Source: Bermanella sp. WJH001 (GTDB taxonomy: Bacteria; Pseudomonadota; Gammaproteobacteria; Pseudomonadales; Oceanobacteraceae). Taken from it: a stretch of DNA of 64,000 nucleotides. Position 1 is the first letter of the stretch. Each line of letters begins with the position of its first letter. A model generated the notes under the pieces. The model was not told the DNA's origin. It searched no databases and saw only the letters and a program-made list of their open reading frames with translations. Shown piece after piece: positions 45,118 through 54,450 of this stretch. The position numbers and the translations under genes are program-made. The stretch spans positions 1,039,155-1,103,154 of the forward strand of contig NZ_JASJOO010000003.1 of NCBI RefSeq assembly GCF_030070105.1. The letters are read 5' to 3'.

Positions 45118-45384
45118 CTAAGAATCTGATTTTAAGAACTTATCAACATACCAACAACTGGCTTGCAGTGTAAAACCTTGATTATTAGCCCATGCTAAAC
45201 CTGCATGCACCAAAGCCTCTGCATGACCTTGACCACGATGACGAAAAGGCACATAGGTGCGAGTAAAATCTAAAATGTTATTGTCTAATAGCTGATACTC
45301 AAGCACAGCGGCGTCATCATTTATATTTATGATGAAGCGACTTTGTTCACTTTGATGCTCAATATTAAATGCTGAACTAGGCAT
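45118..45384 (-). CDS. Small GNAT-like acetyltransferase (YjdJ type)
   Basis: From ATG 45384 (GGAG upstream) the protein has 88 residues. FTRTYVPFRHRGQGHAEALV carries the RGxGxA acetyl-CoA loop and CWYVDKFLK the usual C-terminal Y-V-x-x-F-L. It belongs to the short YjdJ-like GNAT family. In-frame ATGs at 45411 and 45399 are alternatives without ribosome-binding sites. Confidence 0.83.
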   Translation of the reverse strand: MPSSAFNIEHQSEQSRFIININDDAAVLEYQLLDNNILDFTRTYVPFRHRGQGHAEALVHAGLAWANNQGFTLQASCWYVDKFLKSDS

Positions 45385-45410
45385 GCTTAATTTCTCCATA
45401 CAAAGTAACA

Positions 45411-45428
45411 TTGTAACCTTGTTTACAA
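45411..45428. promoter_or_regulatory. Inverted repeat in divergent GNAT/flavodoxin promoter region
   Basis: TTGTAA (45411-45416) and TTACAA (45423-45428) form a perfect 6-bp dyad with a 6-bp spacer in the divergent intergenic region. It may be an operator; a chance dyad cannot be excluded. Confidence 0.3.
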
Positions 45429-45458
45429 GCCTTATGACACGCTAGCTAGGAAGATAAG

Positions 45459-45920
45459 ATGAAAACATTATTGATAGTGTTTCATTCCCCCTCAGACAAT
45501 ACCCAAGCTATGGTCGATAGCATGGTAACGGCTGTAAACGGGTTATCCTTGCAAAATTTTAACCTAGTTGTAAAACCCCCTTTAGAAACAGATGCCCAAG
45601 ATGTATTAAATTGTGATGCCATCATTTTAGGCACAACAGAAAATCTAGGGTACATGAGCGGTGCTCTAAAAGACTTTTTCGACCGTATCTATTATCCATG
45701 TCTTGAAATTAAACAAGGTTTGCCAGTTTCAGCTATTGTACGTGCCGGCCATGATGGCACGGGCACGTGTCGAGCACTGGAAACAATTCTGACTGGGCTG
45801 CGCTGGCGCTGGGTGCAAGACATAGTGGTATGCAAAGGGCCTTGGCAAGATGCTTTTTTAAATAGCTGCCAAGAGCTAGCGCAAGGTATGGCAGTTGGAT
45901 TAAGTGAGGGGATGATTTAG
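45459..45920 (+). CDS. Flavodoxin-like NAD(P)H-dependent oxidoreductase
   Basis: A 153-residue flavodoxin-fold protein: KTLLIVFHSPSDNTQAMV at the N-terminus (FMN phosphate loop), LGTTENLGYMSGALKDFFDR, and a third loop VRAGHDGTGTCRALE. It would bind FMN and reduce quinones or similar substrates. The stop TAG overlaps the GTG of the next gene by one base, so the two are coupled. Confidence 0.82.
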   Translation: MKTLLIVFHSPSDNTQAMVDSMVTAVNGLSLQNFNLVVKPPLETDAQDVLNCDAIILGTTENLGYMSGALKDFFDRIYYPCLEIKQGLPVSAIVRAGHDGTGTCRALETILTGLRWRWVQDIVVCKGPWQDAFLNSCQELAQGMAVGLSEGMI

Positions 45921-46672
45921 TGAGTGTGTTGCGCTGTTTAAGTGTGATTATGTTGGCTGTGTTTGCTATAAATTTACACGCTCAAACCATATCGATTCGA
46001 GCAGATTACTGGTACCCCATGAACGGTGATCCAACCAGTAAAAAGCCAGGTTATATGATTGAGCTAGCAAAGGCTATTTTTGAGCCGCAGGGTATAACCG
46101 TTGATTATCAACTTAAACCTTGGTCTCGTTCGATTCAAGAAACACGCATCGGTAAAAGCGACTGTGTGGTTGGCGCTTATAAAGTCAGCGTGCCAGATTT
46201 TATTTTCCCAAAGCAACATTGGGGTCTAGATCAAACCCTTTTTTATACATTGGCCAACGATGACTGGCGCTATTTAGGTGATGTTCGTGCATTAGATAAG
46301 CGTAAAATGGGTGTGATTAGTGACTATTCATACGGCAAAAAGCTGGATGAAATATTTATAAAGATAAATGCCCAGAGCGCAAAGGGCGATAATGCATTAG
46401 AAACCAATATTAAAAAAATACTCACCGGGCGAATCGATACCATGATTGAAAGCCATTATGTGATGGCAAATAAATTAATGGAGATGCAATTAAGCGATAA
46501 AATCATAAGTGCAGGTGATACTCAGCAAGGTGCGCCCATGTATTTGGCGTGTACGCCAAATACCACCAGAACCCAAAAGTTTATAACATTAGTCAATCAA
46601 GCCATGCCCAAGCTTAAAGCCTCAGGGCAATTACAAAAAATATTAAGCACTTATAATATCGAAAGTTGGTAA
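45920..46672 (+). CDS. Periplasmic solute-binding protein (PBP2, SBP_bac_3 type)
   Basis: A 250-residue protein starting at GTG 45920, with signal peptide ending LHA, then ISIRADYWYPMNGDP and GYMIELAKAIFEPQGI, typical of extracellular solute-binding proteins related to amino-acid sensors. A single lobe-swapped domain fills the chain. No transporter genes are adjacent. Closely spaced with the flavodoxin before and the G3E GTPase after (3-base gap). Confidence 0.8.
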   Translation: MSVLRCLSVIMLAVFAINLHAQTISIRADYWYPMNGDPTSKKPGYMIELAKAIFEPQGITVDYQLKPWSRSIQETRIGKSDCVVGAYKVSVPDFIFPKQHWGLDQTLFYTLANDDWRYLGDVRALDKRKMGVISDYSYGKKLDEIFIKINAQSAKGDNALETNIKKILTGRIDTMIESHYVMANKLMEMQLSDKIISAGDTQQGAPMYLACTPNTTRTQKFITLVNQAMPKLKASGQLQKILSTYNIESW

Positions 46673-46675
46673 TAA

Positions 46676-47602
46676 ATGAATTCATCTGCAAAGACTGAGC
46701 TTATTGAGGTTCATATTATTACCGGTTTTTTAGGTGTCGGTAAAACCAGTTGTATTCAACACTTAATTAAACATAAACCCGACAATGAGCGCTGGGCGAT
46801 ATTAGTTAATGAATATGGCAAACAAGGCATTGATGGCAGTTTATTTCGAAGTGATGAAATAATTGTTAAACAAATAGCCGGTGGTTGTGCTTGTTGTGCG
46901 GCATTGCTGCCCTTTCAAACTGCGTTAAATCAATTAATTCGTCACGATAAACCGGATCGTATTTTGATTGAGCCAAGTGGCTTGGGCCATGTGGATAATA
47001 TCGTTAAGCTATTGCAGGATGAAAGTTACCAAATTCGATTGCATCTAAATGGGGTGGTCTGTGTGATTGATTCTCGCCACCTTTCCCTGTCGAAGTATCG
47101 ATTTCATGAATTATATTTGCGCCAAATTTATGCGGCGGATTTATTTGTGGCCAATAAGAGTGAGCTGTTAACTGAGCATGAGTTAAAACAATTTGATCAG
47201 TTTTGCAGTGAATTGAAGATATCGGGAATTAACATTCATCAAGCTCAATTACAATTAGAGGATATTAAAAAACCGATAGTTGATAAAACTAAGCCGTTTC
47301 ACCTGATGCAAGCAGGCTTGAAATTTTACACCCATGTTTTTAAATTGGGTACTAGGCAGTACGATGCTCAAGGGCTGCTAAAGGATTTAGTTAAATTAAA
47401 ACTGACGCGAATAAAAGGCTTAATTTCATCAAACAAACAAATGCTGTCTATTAATATTAGTGAGCATGAAGCGAAGCTTGAGCAGCTTAACCCGCAATCT
47501 GAGCAAACCTTGCAAGATAGTGTCATTGAATGCATTGATATCGCGCCAATCAATGAGACGACCATCAATAAAATCGTTCAAGAGAATAGAATGAATGGAT
47601 AG
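46676..47602 (+). CDS. G3E-family GTPase (CobW/YeiR-like metallochaperone)
   Basis: A 308-residue protein with Walker A GFLGVGKTS, the metal-binding GGCACC (CxCC), EPSGLGH and NKSE motifs. G3E proteins of the CobW/YeiR group deliver zinc or other metals to client enzymes. The next gene, a His-rich di-iron fatty-acid hydroxylase, overlaps by 8 bases, suggesting co-translation; delivery of metal to that enzyme is speculative. The C-terminal CobW_C domain is short. Confidence 0.9.
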   Translation: MNSSAKTELIEVHIITGFLGVGKTSCIQHLIKHKPDNERWAILVNEYGKQGIDGSLFRSDEIIVKQIAGGCACCAALLPFQTALNQLIRHDKPDRILIEPSGLGHVDNIVKLLQDESYQIRLHLNGVVCVIDSRHLSLSKYRFHELYLRQIYAADLFVANKSELLTEHELKQFDQFCSELKISGINIHQAQLQLEDIKKPIVDKTKPFHLMQAGLKFYTHVFKLGTRQYDAQGLLKDLVKLKLTRIKGLISSNKQMLSINISEHEAKLEQLNPQSEQTLQDSVIECIDIAPINETTINKIVQENRMNG

Positions 47603-48455
47603 CACACCTTTAAGCCAATGGTTGATCGATCATGAACCCATGGTACGCAGTGTCTGTTTTTTTAGTATTTTGATTATCATGATGCTGTGGGAGGCGTTAT
47701 CTCCTAAACGTCCACGTAAATATACGCGCCTGCTTAGGTGGAGCCAAAACATTGCTTTAGTGTTTTTGAATAGTTTTATTATTCGACTGGTTTTACCTCT
47801 GGCAACCATAAGTGTTGCGCTTTACGCTCAGCAGCATAATTTTGGCTTGTTTAACAAATTTGAATTCCATCCGGTATTCGCATTCATACTCACCATAATA
47901 TTGTTCGATATGGCCATTTACTGGCAACACAGAATTTTTCATATGGTGCCTTGGTTATGGTCGTTACATAAAGTACATCATGTGGATCAAGATATAGATG
48001 TCACCACTGGTTCTCGGTTTCACACTATTGAGATTTTAATATCTTTGTTAATTAAGTTTTCGCTGGTATTGGTATTAGGGCCGCCTGTTGTGGCCATCAT
48101 GGTGTTTGAAATTATTCTTAATGCGACTGCCATGTTTAATCATGCGAATGTGGCGTTACCGAGTAAGCTTGATCGTTTACTGCGAGTATTGCTTGTTACG
48201 CCAGATATGCACCGGGTTCATCATTCGACAATTTTAGATGAAAGTAACCGTAATTTTGGCTTTAATTTAAGCTGCTGGGATCGCATCTTTAATAGTTATC
48301 AAGCTCAGCCCTCTAAAGGGCACCTAGGTATGGATATTGGTGTAAAAGATTATACTGACCCGCGCACCACACAATACTTACCCGCCATGCTTTGGCTACC
48401 ATTTGCCAAAAAGCCCAGCTCACTAAGAGCGCAGGATGTAACGAAAGGGAACTAA
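47595..48455 (+). CDS. Sterol desaturase / fatty acid hydroxylase family protein
   Basis: A 286-residue membrane protein with three or four hydrophobic segments and the di-iron histidine clusters YWQHRIFHMVP, LHKVHHVDQ and DMHRVHHSTI. This is the FA_hydroxylase family, which hydroxylates or desaturates lipid substrates with O2. The substrate is unknown. Its start lies within the 3' end of the G3E GTPase gene. Confidence 0.9.
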   Translation: MDSTPLSQWLIDHEPMVRSVCFFSILIIMMLWEALSPKRPRKYTRLLRWSQNIALVFLNSFIIRLVLPLATISVALYAQQHNFGLFNKFEFHPVFAFILTIILFDMAIYWQHRIFHMVPWLWSLHKVHHVDQDIDVTTGSRFHTIEILISLLIKFSLVLVLGPPVVAIMVFEIILNATAMFNHANVALPSKLDRLLRVLLVTPDMHRVHHSTILDESNRNFGFNLSCWDRIFNSYQAQPSKGHLGMDIGVKDYTDPRTTQYLPAMLWLPFAKKPSSLRAQDVTKGN

Positions 48456-48500
48456 ATAAGCCGATATGAGTCTGATCATTGGTTACTTTGTTATGAAGCT

Positions 48501-48531
48501 TTGACAGCCTAGCTGGCAAGGGTAATACTAA
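48501..48531 (+). promoter_or_regulatory. Candidate metal-responsive promoter before copper operon
   Basis: A consensus -35 TTGACA (48501-48506) is followed after 19 bp by TACTAA (48526-48531), with a GCC...GGC dyad in the spacer. A 19-bp spacer is the architecture of MerR/CueR-type promoters. TAATAC at 16 bp spacing is an alternative -10, so the assignment is tentative. Confidence 0.35.
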
Positions 48532-48562
48532 ACAAAGCGTTGTACTTTTACTTTGGCGATTC

Positions 48563-48901
48563 ATGAAAACACTTAACATCATCATGCTGTGCTTGCTGCT
48601 GCTAATACAAGGTATTAGTCAAAGCTATGCGGCACAAATGATGTCGGCCAATGCCACACAGCTTGCTCCTGCTATGACAAACATGAGTGATATGCCCTGT
48701 CATGAGATGAATGACACGGCCCGCGTCACTGTGAGTGACTGCTGTGATCAGGATTGCCAGTGCCATACAATGGCATCGGCTATGTTTATGAGTGTTTTGT
48801 ACTTTGGTCGCGCCCCCTCTGTTGCCACCGTTGCTCGATTTAAACCTTCGTTTGTTTCTTTGCATTCAAAAAGCCTTTATCGCCCACCTATTTTTGCTTA
48901 A
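48563..48901 (+). CDS. Small secreted Met/His/Cys-rich protein of copper operon
   Basis: A 112-residue protein with a signal peptide (cleavage after SYA), then a Met-rich stretch and MPCHEM plus CCDQDCQCHTM, giving clustered thiol, imidazole and thioether ligands. It resembles CopL-like or other small proteins at the head of copper/silver efflux operons. It starts the operon with cusB and cusA, 53 bases upstream of cusB. Periplasmic copper binding is likely from composition and context, but the family is not firmly recognised. Confidence 0.7.
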   Translation: MKTLNIIMLCLLLLIQGISQSYAAQMMSANATQLAPAMTNMSDMPCHEMNDTARVTVSDCCDQDCQCHTMASAMFMSVLYFGRAPSVATVARFKPSFVSLHSKSLYRPPIFA

Positions 48902-48954
48902 CACACCCAAGTTGCGTCTAAAATTCGTCGTTATTTAAAAAGTGTCGTTAAGTT

Positions 48955-50532
48955 ATGTTTAAAAAATCAGTTTTATTGCCAGTAATAGCATTTGGATTAG
49001 GTGCTGTTTTTACCTTTTTATTGGCACCACAATCCAAGCACTCAGCTTTTGTCAGTGAAGAAAAAAAGCCTTTATATTGGGTAGCGCCCATGGATGCGAA
49101 TTATCGACGGGATGCCCCGGGTAAATCTCCTATGGGGATGGATTTAGTGCCCGTATATGAAGAGGCTCAAGCCAAGCAAGACCCAGCGGGAACCGTCAGC
49201 ATTTCTTCACAAATAGAAAGTGAGTTAGGGGTGCGCACGGCTCAGGTTGAAAGCCGAGGGATTCGCAAAGATTTAAATGTCGCGGGTTTTGTGCAATACG
49301 ATGACAGCAGTGTGCAGCATTATCACAGTCGCACCTCTGGCTGGGTGGAAACCCTTTATGTATTTAGTGTGGGCGATCAAGTTAAAAAAGGGGATAAGTT
49401 ATATGATTTATACAGCCCAGAGCTGGTTTATGCCCAGCAGGAATTTATCTCAGCGTTAAATACCACCAACCAGTTATTGCTTGAATCGTCACGCTTAAAG
49501 TTACAAGCATTAGGTGTGAGCAATCAACAAATTCGCCAACTGCAAAATGATAGAAAAATTCGCCAGAAACTGACGTTTTATGCGCAAAAATCCGGATACG
49601 TATCTCATCTGAATGTACGTGAAGGCATGTACATTCAACCACAAGTTGAAATACTGGCCACCGCGAATTTAGCCCGTATCTGGGTCATGGCGGAAGTATT
49701 TGAATCACAATCCTCATGGCTTGCAGTTGGATTGCCGGTGACAATGAAAGTGAAAGCGTTGGCGCAAAAGCAGTGGCAAGGCAGCATTGATTACATCTTT
49801 CCAAATGTGAACGCAGAGAATCGCACGCAACAGGTTCGCGTGGTGTTTGAAAACCCTCAATTAGAACTTAAGCCAAATATGTTTGCGCAGTTAAGTATTA
49901 GCACGGAACCGGCGAGCGCGCAGTTAACCGTACCCAGTGAAGCTGTGATTATTACCGGCACAGGAGAGCGGGTTGTACTTGCCTTAGGTGATGGCAAATA
50001 TCGCTCGGTTAATGTGACCACAGGCTTGCAGGGTCAGGGCTTCACACAGGTATTATCTGGTTTAGAGTTAGGGCAATCCGTGGTCACGTCTGCTCAATTT
50101 TTAATTGATAGCGAATCTAATATCGCAGCCGAACTCAATCGAATTGATAGCACCAAAACGGCTTTGAATGAACAAAGCATTGATCGCGTATGGGTGCATG
50201 GCAAAATCATCGAAGTACAAGAACACGCATTGATGCTTTTGCATGAAAGGGTTGAAAAATGGCAATGGCCGGCTATGAAAATGTCGTTAGCAGTTGATGA
50301 TACGATTGATCTTAATGACTACCAAGCAGGGGACGAAATCGGGTTCTGCTTAGACGAGTTTAAAAATAAAACCTACCGCATTACACACATTGAAAAAGTT
50401 GAGACAGCGCAAACACCAGCCAGCAGTATGATGACTCACGAGACGATGAAACATGATGATATGGACCATAGCCAAATGAATCATCAAACCATGGATCACT
50501 CGAATCATCAGATGGAGAGCGGCCATGATTAA
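48955..50532 (+). CDS. cusB: CusB-like periplasmic adaptor with fused CusF-like domain
   Basis: A 525-residue membrane-fusion protein. The N-terminal anchor is followed by a heavy-metal-binding segment (YWVAPMDANYRRDAPGKSPM, then GMDLVPVYE), barrel-sandwich and hairpin regions, and a beta-barrel. The C-terminus carries a CusF-like copper-binding domain (VHGKIIEVQEHALMLLHERV, then WPAMKMSLAV) and a tail dense in His and Met. It would pass Cu(I)/Ag(I) to CusA. In E. coli CusF is a separate protein. The stop overlaps cusA by 8 bases. Confidence 0.93.
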   Translation: MFKKSVLLPVIAFGLGAVFTFLLAPQSKHSAFVSEEKKPLYWVAPMDANYRRDAPGKSPMGMDLVPVYEEAQAKQDPAGTVSISSQIESELGVRTAQVESRGIRKDLNVAGFVQYDDSSVQHYHSRTSGWVETLYVFSVGDQVKKGDKLYDLYSPELVYAQQEFISALNTTNQLLLESSRLKLQALGVSNQQIRQLQNDRKIRQKLTFYAQKSGYVSHLNVREGMYIQPQVEILATANLARIWVMAEVFESQSSWLAVGLPVTMKVKALAQKQWQGSIDYIFPNVNAENRTQQVRVVFENPQLELKPNMFAQLSISTEPASAQLTVPSEAVIITGTGERVVLALGDGKYRSVNVTTGLQGQGFTQVLSGLELGQSVVTSAQFLIDSESNIAAELNRIDSTKTALNEQSIDRVWVHGKIIEVQEHALMLLHERVEKWQWPAMKMSLAVDDTIDLNDYQAGDEIGFCLDEFKNKTYRITHIEKVETAQTPASSMMTHETMKHDDMDHSQMNHQTMDHSNHQMESGHD

Positions 50533-53500
50533 CGCCATTATTCAACATGCGGTTACCCATCGTGTTTGGGTGTTAATTGTCACTGTCTTTTTACTCTTGG
50601 CAGGGGTGTATAGTGTTAAACACACGCCTGTGGATGCCATTCCTGATTTATCCGATGTGCAAGTAATCGTCAAAACCTCTTATCCAGGCCAAGCGCCACA
50701 AGTGGTGCAAGACCAAATTACTTATCCGTTAACCACGGCCATGCTGAGCGTACCTAAAGCCACCACTGTAAGAGGCTTTAGTTTTTTTGGCGACAGTTAT
50801 ATCTACATCATATTTGAAGATGGCACAGACATGTACTGGGCCCGTTCCCGTGTGCTTGAGTACTTGTCTCAGGTAAGCAGCGCTTTGCCTGACGGTTTGC
50901 AACCTGAGTTAGGTCCAGATGCAACGGGTGTTGGTTGGGTGTTTAACTACGCGCTAGTGGATAGAACCGGTCAGCACGATTTAAGTGAGCTGCGTTCATT
51001 ACAAGATTGGTTTTTAAAATTTGAATTGCAATCGGTGGCGGGTGTTTCTGAGGTGGCAACGGTTGGCGGTATGGTGCGCCAATATCAGGTGGTCATTGAT
51101 CCACAAAAGCTGCGAGCTTATAAATTACCGTTATCCCATATTAACAATGCAATTCGCCAAGCGAACCAAGAACGTGGTGCCTCTGTAATCGAAATGGCCG
51201 AAGCGGAATACATGGTGCGCATTCATGGTTATTTAAAAAATATAGAAGACATAAAAAACATTCCGTTAGGTGTCAGCGAACAAGGCACATCATTATTGTT
51301 AGGTGATGTGGCCAGTGTCAGTGTGGGTCCGCAAATTCGTCGAGGCATTGCTGAGTTGGATGGTGAAGGCGAAGTGGTGGGTGGTATTGTGGTGATGCGC
51401 TACGGTGAAAATGCTCAACAAACCATTGATCGCGTAAAAGACAAACTGAAGCAATTAAAAAACAGCTTACCGGATGGCGTGGAAATAGTGGTGACCTATG
51501 ACCGCTCGAACTTAATTCAAAATGCCATTGATAATCTCATGGATAAGTTACTAGAAGAACTCCTGGTTGTATCCATTATTTGTTTGGTGTTTTTATTTCA
51601 TTTTAGATCATCACTGGTGGTGTTGATCAGTCTGCCAGTGGCCATATTATGTGCTTATATCATCATGTATGCACAAGGGGTGAGCGCCAATATTATGTCC
51701 CTAGGTGGCATCGCCATCGCCATTGGTGCCATGGTCGATGGTGCCATTGTGATGATTGAAAATGTGCATAAACATTTCTCAAAACAAACCATCACAGAAA
51801 AAAATCGCTGGCAGGTAATTGTTGAAGCCTGCCAAGAAGTGGGGCCGGCTATATTCTTTTCTTTGTTGATTATTACCTTAAGCTTTTTGCCAGTATTTAC
51901 CCTAGAAGCACAAGAAGGAAAACTCTTCACTCCATTGGCGTTAACAAAAACCTATGCCATGGCAATGGCCGCGGCACTTGCGATTACCCTAGTGCCGGTT
52001 TTGATGGGTTATTTTATTCGCGGCCATATTCGTGATGAAAAAGAAAATCCCGTTCATAAACTATTTTTAGCCATTTACCAACCGGTATTAGCGGCATGCC
52101 TAAAGTACAACAAAACCGTTTTGCTGGGCGCTTTATGTATTTTATTGGCAGCGTGGTTTCCACTTAAACACACCGGTAGCGAATTTATGCCGCCATTGGA
52201 TGAGGGGGATTTGATGTATATGCCCACCACTTATGCCGGAATATCCATTGGTAAAGCCCGACAAATTTTGCAACAAACGGATCGCTTAATTAAAACCATT
52301 CCCGAGGTTAAATCGGTATTTGGTAAGGTGGGGCGTGCAGAAACCGCAACAGACCCTGCACCATTAACCATGATTGAAACGGTGATTCAATTTAAGCCCA
52401 AATCTCAATGGCGTGAAGGGGTAACAAAAGAATCCATACAAGAGGAGCTGAATCGGCTAATCGATTTTCCCGGTTTAACAAATGCGTTTGTCATGCCAAT
52501 TAAAACCCGTATAGACATGCTGGCCACGGGGATTAAAACCCCTGTGGGTATTAAAGTATCAGGGCCGGACTTAACAGTAATTGAACGTATTGGTAAGCAA
52601 ATAGAAACCCATTTGTCTCAACTAAGTGATACTCGCTCGGTATACAGTGAACGGGTTGTGGGCGGTCGTTATATTGATATTCAGATCGATCGGCAACAAG
52701 CCGCGCGCTATGGCTTAAATATTCAAGCATTACAAAATACCGCGCAAGCGGCCATCGGAGGTATTGATGTTACCCAAACCGTGGAAGGCTTAGAGCGTTA
52801 CCCGATTAATGTGCGTTACCAGCAACACTATCGAGATCATGTGGAGAAGTTAAAACAGCTTCCAATACTGACGCAGAATAATATGTATATTTCACTTTCT
52901 GATGTGGCACGCATCGAAGTAAACGATGGTGCGGCGATGATCAAAAGTGAAAATGCTCGACTGAATGGTTGGAGCTATATTGATATTCATGGTGATGATC
53001 TTGCTGGCTATGTGAATCAAGCACAGCAATACTTAAAGACAAACTTAGATCTGCCAAGTGGTTATTCTTTGTCTTGGAGTGGGCAGTATGAATACCTCTT
53101 AAGAGCACAACAAAAACTCAGCATTGTTATGCCCATCACCTTATTTATTATCTGCGTTTTATTATATTTGAGTTTAAAACGTGTATCGGATGTTTTGATG
53201 ATACTGCTTACCATGCCTTTTGCTTTGGTTGGTGCAATTGGGTTGGTGTATCTTCTTGGCTTTCAGTTTAGTGTGGCTGTTGCGGTTGGCTTTATTGCAC
53301 TAGCGGGTGTTGCTATTGAAATTGGTATCTTGATGATGCTGTACCTCAATCAAGCTTGGGCACGTATTGCACCTAATAAAGACATTAGCTTTGATATGTT
53401 AAGCCAGGCGGTACAAGAAGGTGCCAGTGCACGTCTTCGCCCTATACTCATGACTTCTCTATCCAGTGTGGTGGGTTTATTGCCCATTATGTTTGCAGAT

Positions 53501-53632
53501 GGAACCGGCTCGCAGGTTATGCAACGAATAGCGGCACCTATGGTGGGAGGTATGCTTTCAACTATAGTGTTGTCGTTATTGATTCTACCGACACTGTTCT
53601 TTTTTATTAAAAAGCAGTCAATAAAATCATAG
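50525..53632 (+). CDS. cusA: CusA-like heavy-metal efflux RND pump
   Basis: A 1035-residue RND transporter of the HME type: HTPVDAIPDLSDVQVIVKT, GIAIAIGAMVDGAIVMIENV (TM4 with charged relay residues), MPPLDEGDLMYMPTT and VAVAVGFIALAGVAIEIGI are typical of CusA. It exports Cu(I)/Ag(I) by proton antiport in a tripartite complex. Translationally coupled to cusB and followed by a hairpin. No outer-membrane partner gene (cusC) follows or precedes in the window. Confidence 0.95.
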   Translation: MINAIIQHAVTHRVWVLIVTVFLLLAGVYSVKHTPVDAIPDLSDVQVIVKTSYPGQAPQVVQDQITYPLTTAMLSVPKATTVRGFSFFGDSYIYIIFEDGTDMYWARSRVLEYLSQVSSALPDGLQPELGPDATGVGWVFNYALVDRTGQHDLSELRSLQDWFLKFELQSVAGVSEVATVGGMVRQYQVVIDPQKLRAYKLPLSHINNAIRQANQERGASVIEMAEAEYMVRIHGYLKNIEDIKNIPLGVSEQGTSLLLGDVASVSVGPQIRRGIAELDGEGEVVGGIVVMRYGENAQQTIDRVKDKLKQLKNSLPDGVEIVVTYDRSNLIQNAIDNLMDKLLEELLVVSIICLVFLFHFRSSLVVLISLPVAILCAYIIMYAQGVSANIMSLGGIAIAIGAMVDGAIVMIENVHKHFSKQTITEKNRWQVIVEACQEVGPAIFFSLLIITLSFLPVFTLEAQEGKLFTPLALTKTYAMAMAAALAITLVPVLMGYFIRGHIRDEKENPVHKLFLAIYQPVLAACLKYNKTVLLGALCILLAAWFPLKHTGSEFMPPLDEGDLMYMPTTYAGISIGKARQILQQTDRLIKTIPEVKSVFGKVGRAETATDPAPLTMIETVIQFKPKSQWREGVTKESIQEELNRLIDFPGLTNAFVMPIKTRIDMLATGIKTPVGIKVSGPDLTVIERIGKQIETHLSQLSDTRSVYSERVVGGRYIDIQIDRQQAARYGLNIQALQNTAQAAIGGIDVTQTVEGLERYPINVRYQQHYRDHVEKLKQLPILTQNNMYISLSDVARIEVNDGAAMIKSENARLNGWSYIDIHGDDLAGYVNQAQQYLKTNLDLPSGYSLSWSGQYEYLLRAQQKLSIVMPITLFIICVLLYLSLKRVSDVLMILLTMPFALVGAIGLVYLLGFQFSVAVAVGFIALAGVAIEIGILMMLYLNQAWARIAPNKDISFDMLSQAVQEGASARLRPILMTSLSSVVGLLPIMFADGTGSQVMQRIAAPMVGGMLSTIVLSLLILPTLFFFIKKQSIKS

Positions 53633-53660
53633 CGCGCACAAATTTGATGACCAAAAAAAT

Positions 53661-53693
53661 CCCCGTATGAGACATGCCCATACGGGGGGTTTA
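53661..53693 (+). terminator. Hairpin terminator after cusA
   Basis: A perfect 9-bp stem CCCCGTATG (53661-53669) / CATACGGGG (53679-53687) with a 9-base loop and a short T run, between convergent genes; an A-rich run precedes it, so it could also serve the leftward DUF481 gene. Confidence 0.7.
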
Positions 53694-53704
53694 GCTATTA
53701 ACTT

Positions 53705-54448
53705 TTAGAATAAATACAATATAGAAATACTGGTAGTTGTATCCATATTTTCTTTATCGTCAGCGACCTCAGTATTGTGAATCACATTATAAGAAGCTTT
53801 TAAACTTAAGTTGCCCATTAATGTGGCAGAAAGAGAGGTTTCAGATTTGCTCTTGGTATTGTCATCACTTTCAACTGCCGCTTCAGTACTGAAGGTCTGC
53901 TTGAATTTTGATGTCTCACTTAGGCGATGTTTGTACTCAAGGGCCAAACGAATAATGCCGCCTTCTTCAGTGCTACCGTCATTCAGTTTGTTATAAAAAT
54001 AACCTGGGCCTGCATTATAGTTTAAAGAGGCTGTTTCGTTTTTAAATATCTGGTCTGCATAACCTGCAGCAACCGAATTTTGCTGATCAAAACCGGCAAA
54101 GCGATCATTCTCATATGAGCCGTATACGAATAATGCAGAATGCTCTTCATTTAATTTGTAGTCACCCTGAGCAGAGGCAAAATAACGTTCAGCACTGGTT
54201 TCGGTACGTTTACTGCCATCATCTTCAGTGATTCGTTCTTCTTTAAATAACGTATCGATTAAATAGCTATTACGCCACGATTGAAAATCTTGGTTAACCG
54301 ATAGTTTGCTTTTAATGGAGCTGGTTTCAGTATTACCAGTGGTAGAGACAACCCCCAGTTCTATTTCACCTGTGGTGGGCTCAAGGGAAAAGCTGGCTTG
54401 TGATGCTGAAATGAGTGCTATTGAAACTAGGGTTTTAGAGTAAGACAT
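53705..54448 (-). CDS. DUF481 outer-membrane protein (YdiY-like)
   Basis: A 247-residue protein with a signal peptide (cleavage near ASFS), then GEIELGVVSTTGNTETSSIK, a DUF481 signature, and alternating beta strands ending in ISILYLF with an aromatic terminus. Predicted outer-membrane barrel of unknown function. It is 2 bases after the mscS stop, so probably co-transcribed with it. Confidence 0.87.
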   Translation of the reverse strand: MSYSKTLVSIALISASQASFSLEPTTGEIELGVVSTTGNTETSSIKSKLSVNQDFQSWRNSYLIDTLFKEERITEDDGSKRTETSAERYFASAQGDYKLNEEHSALFVYGSYENDRFAGFDQQNSVAAGYADQIFKNETASLNYNAGPGYFYNKLNDGSTEEGGIIRLALEYKHRLSETSKFKQTFSTEAAVESDDNTKSKSETSLSATLMGNLSLKASYNVIHNTEVADDKENMDTTTSISILYLF

Positions 54449-54450
54449 TA

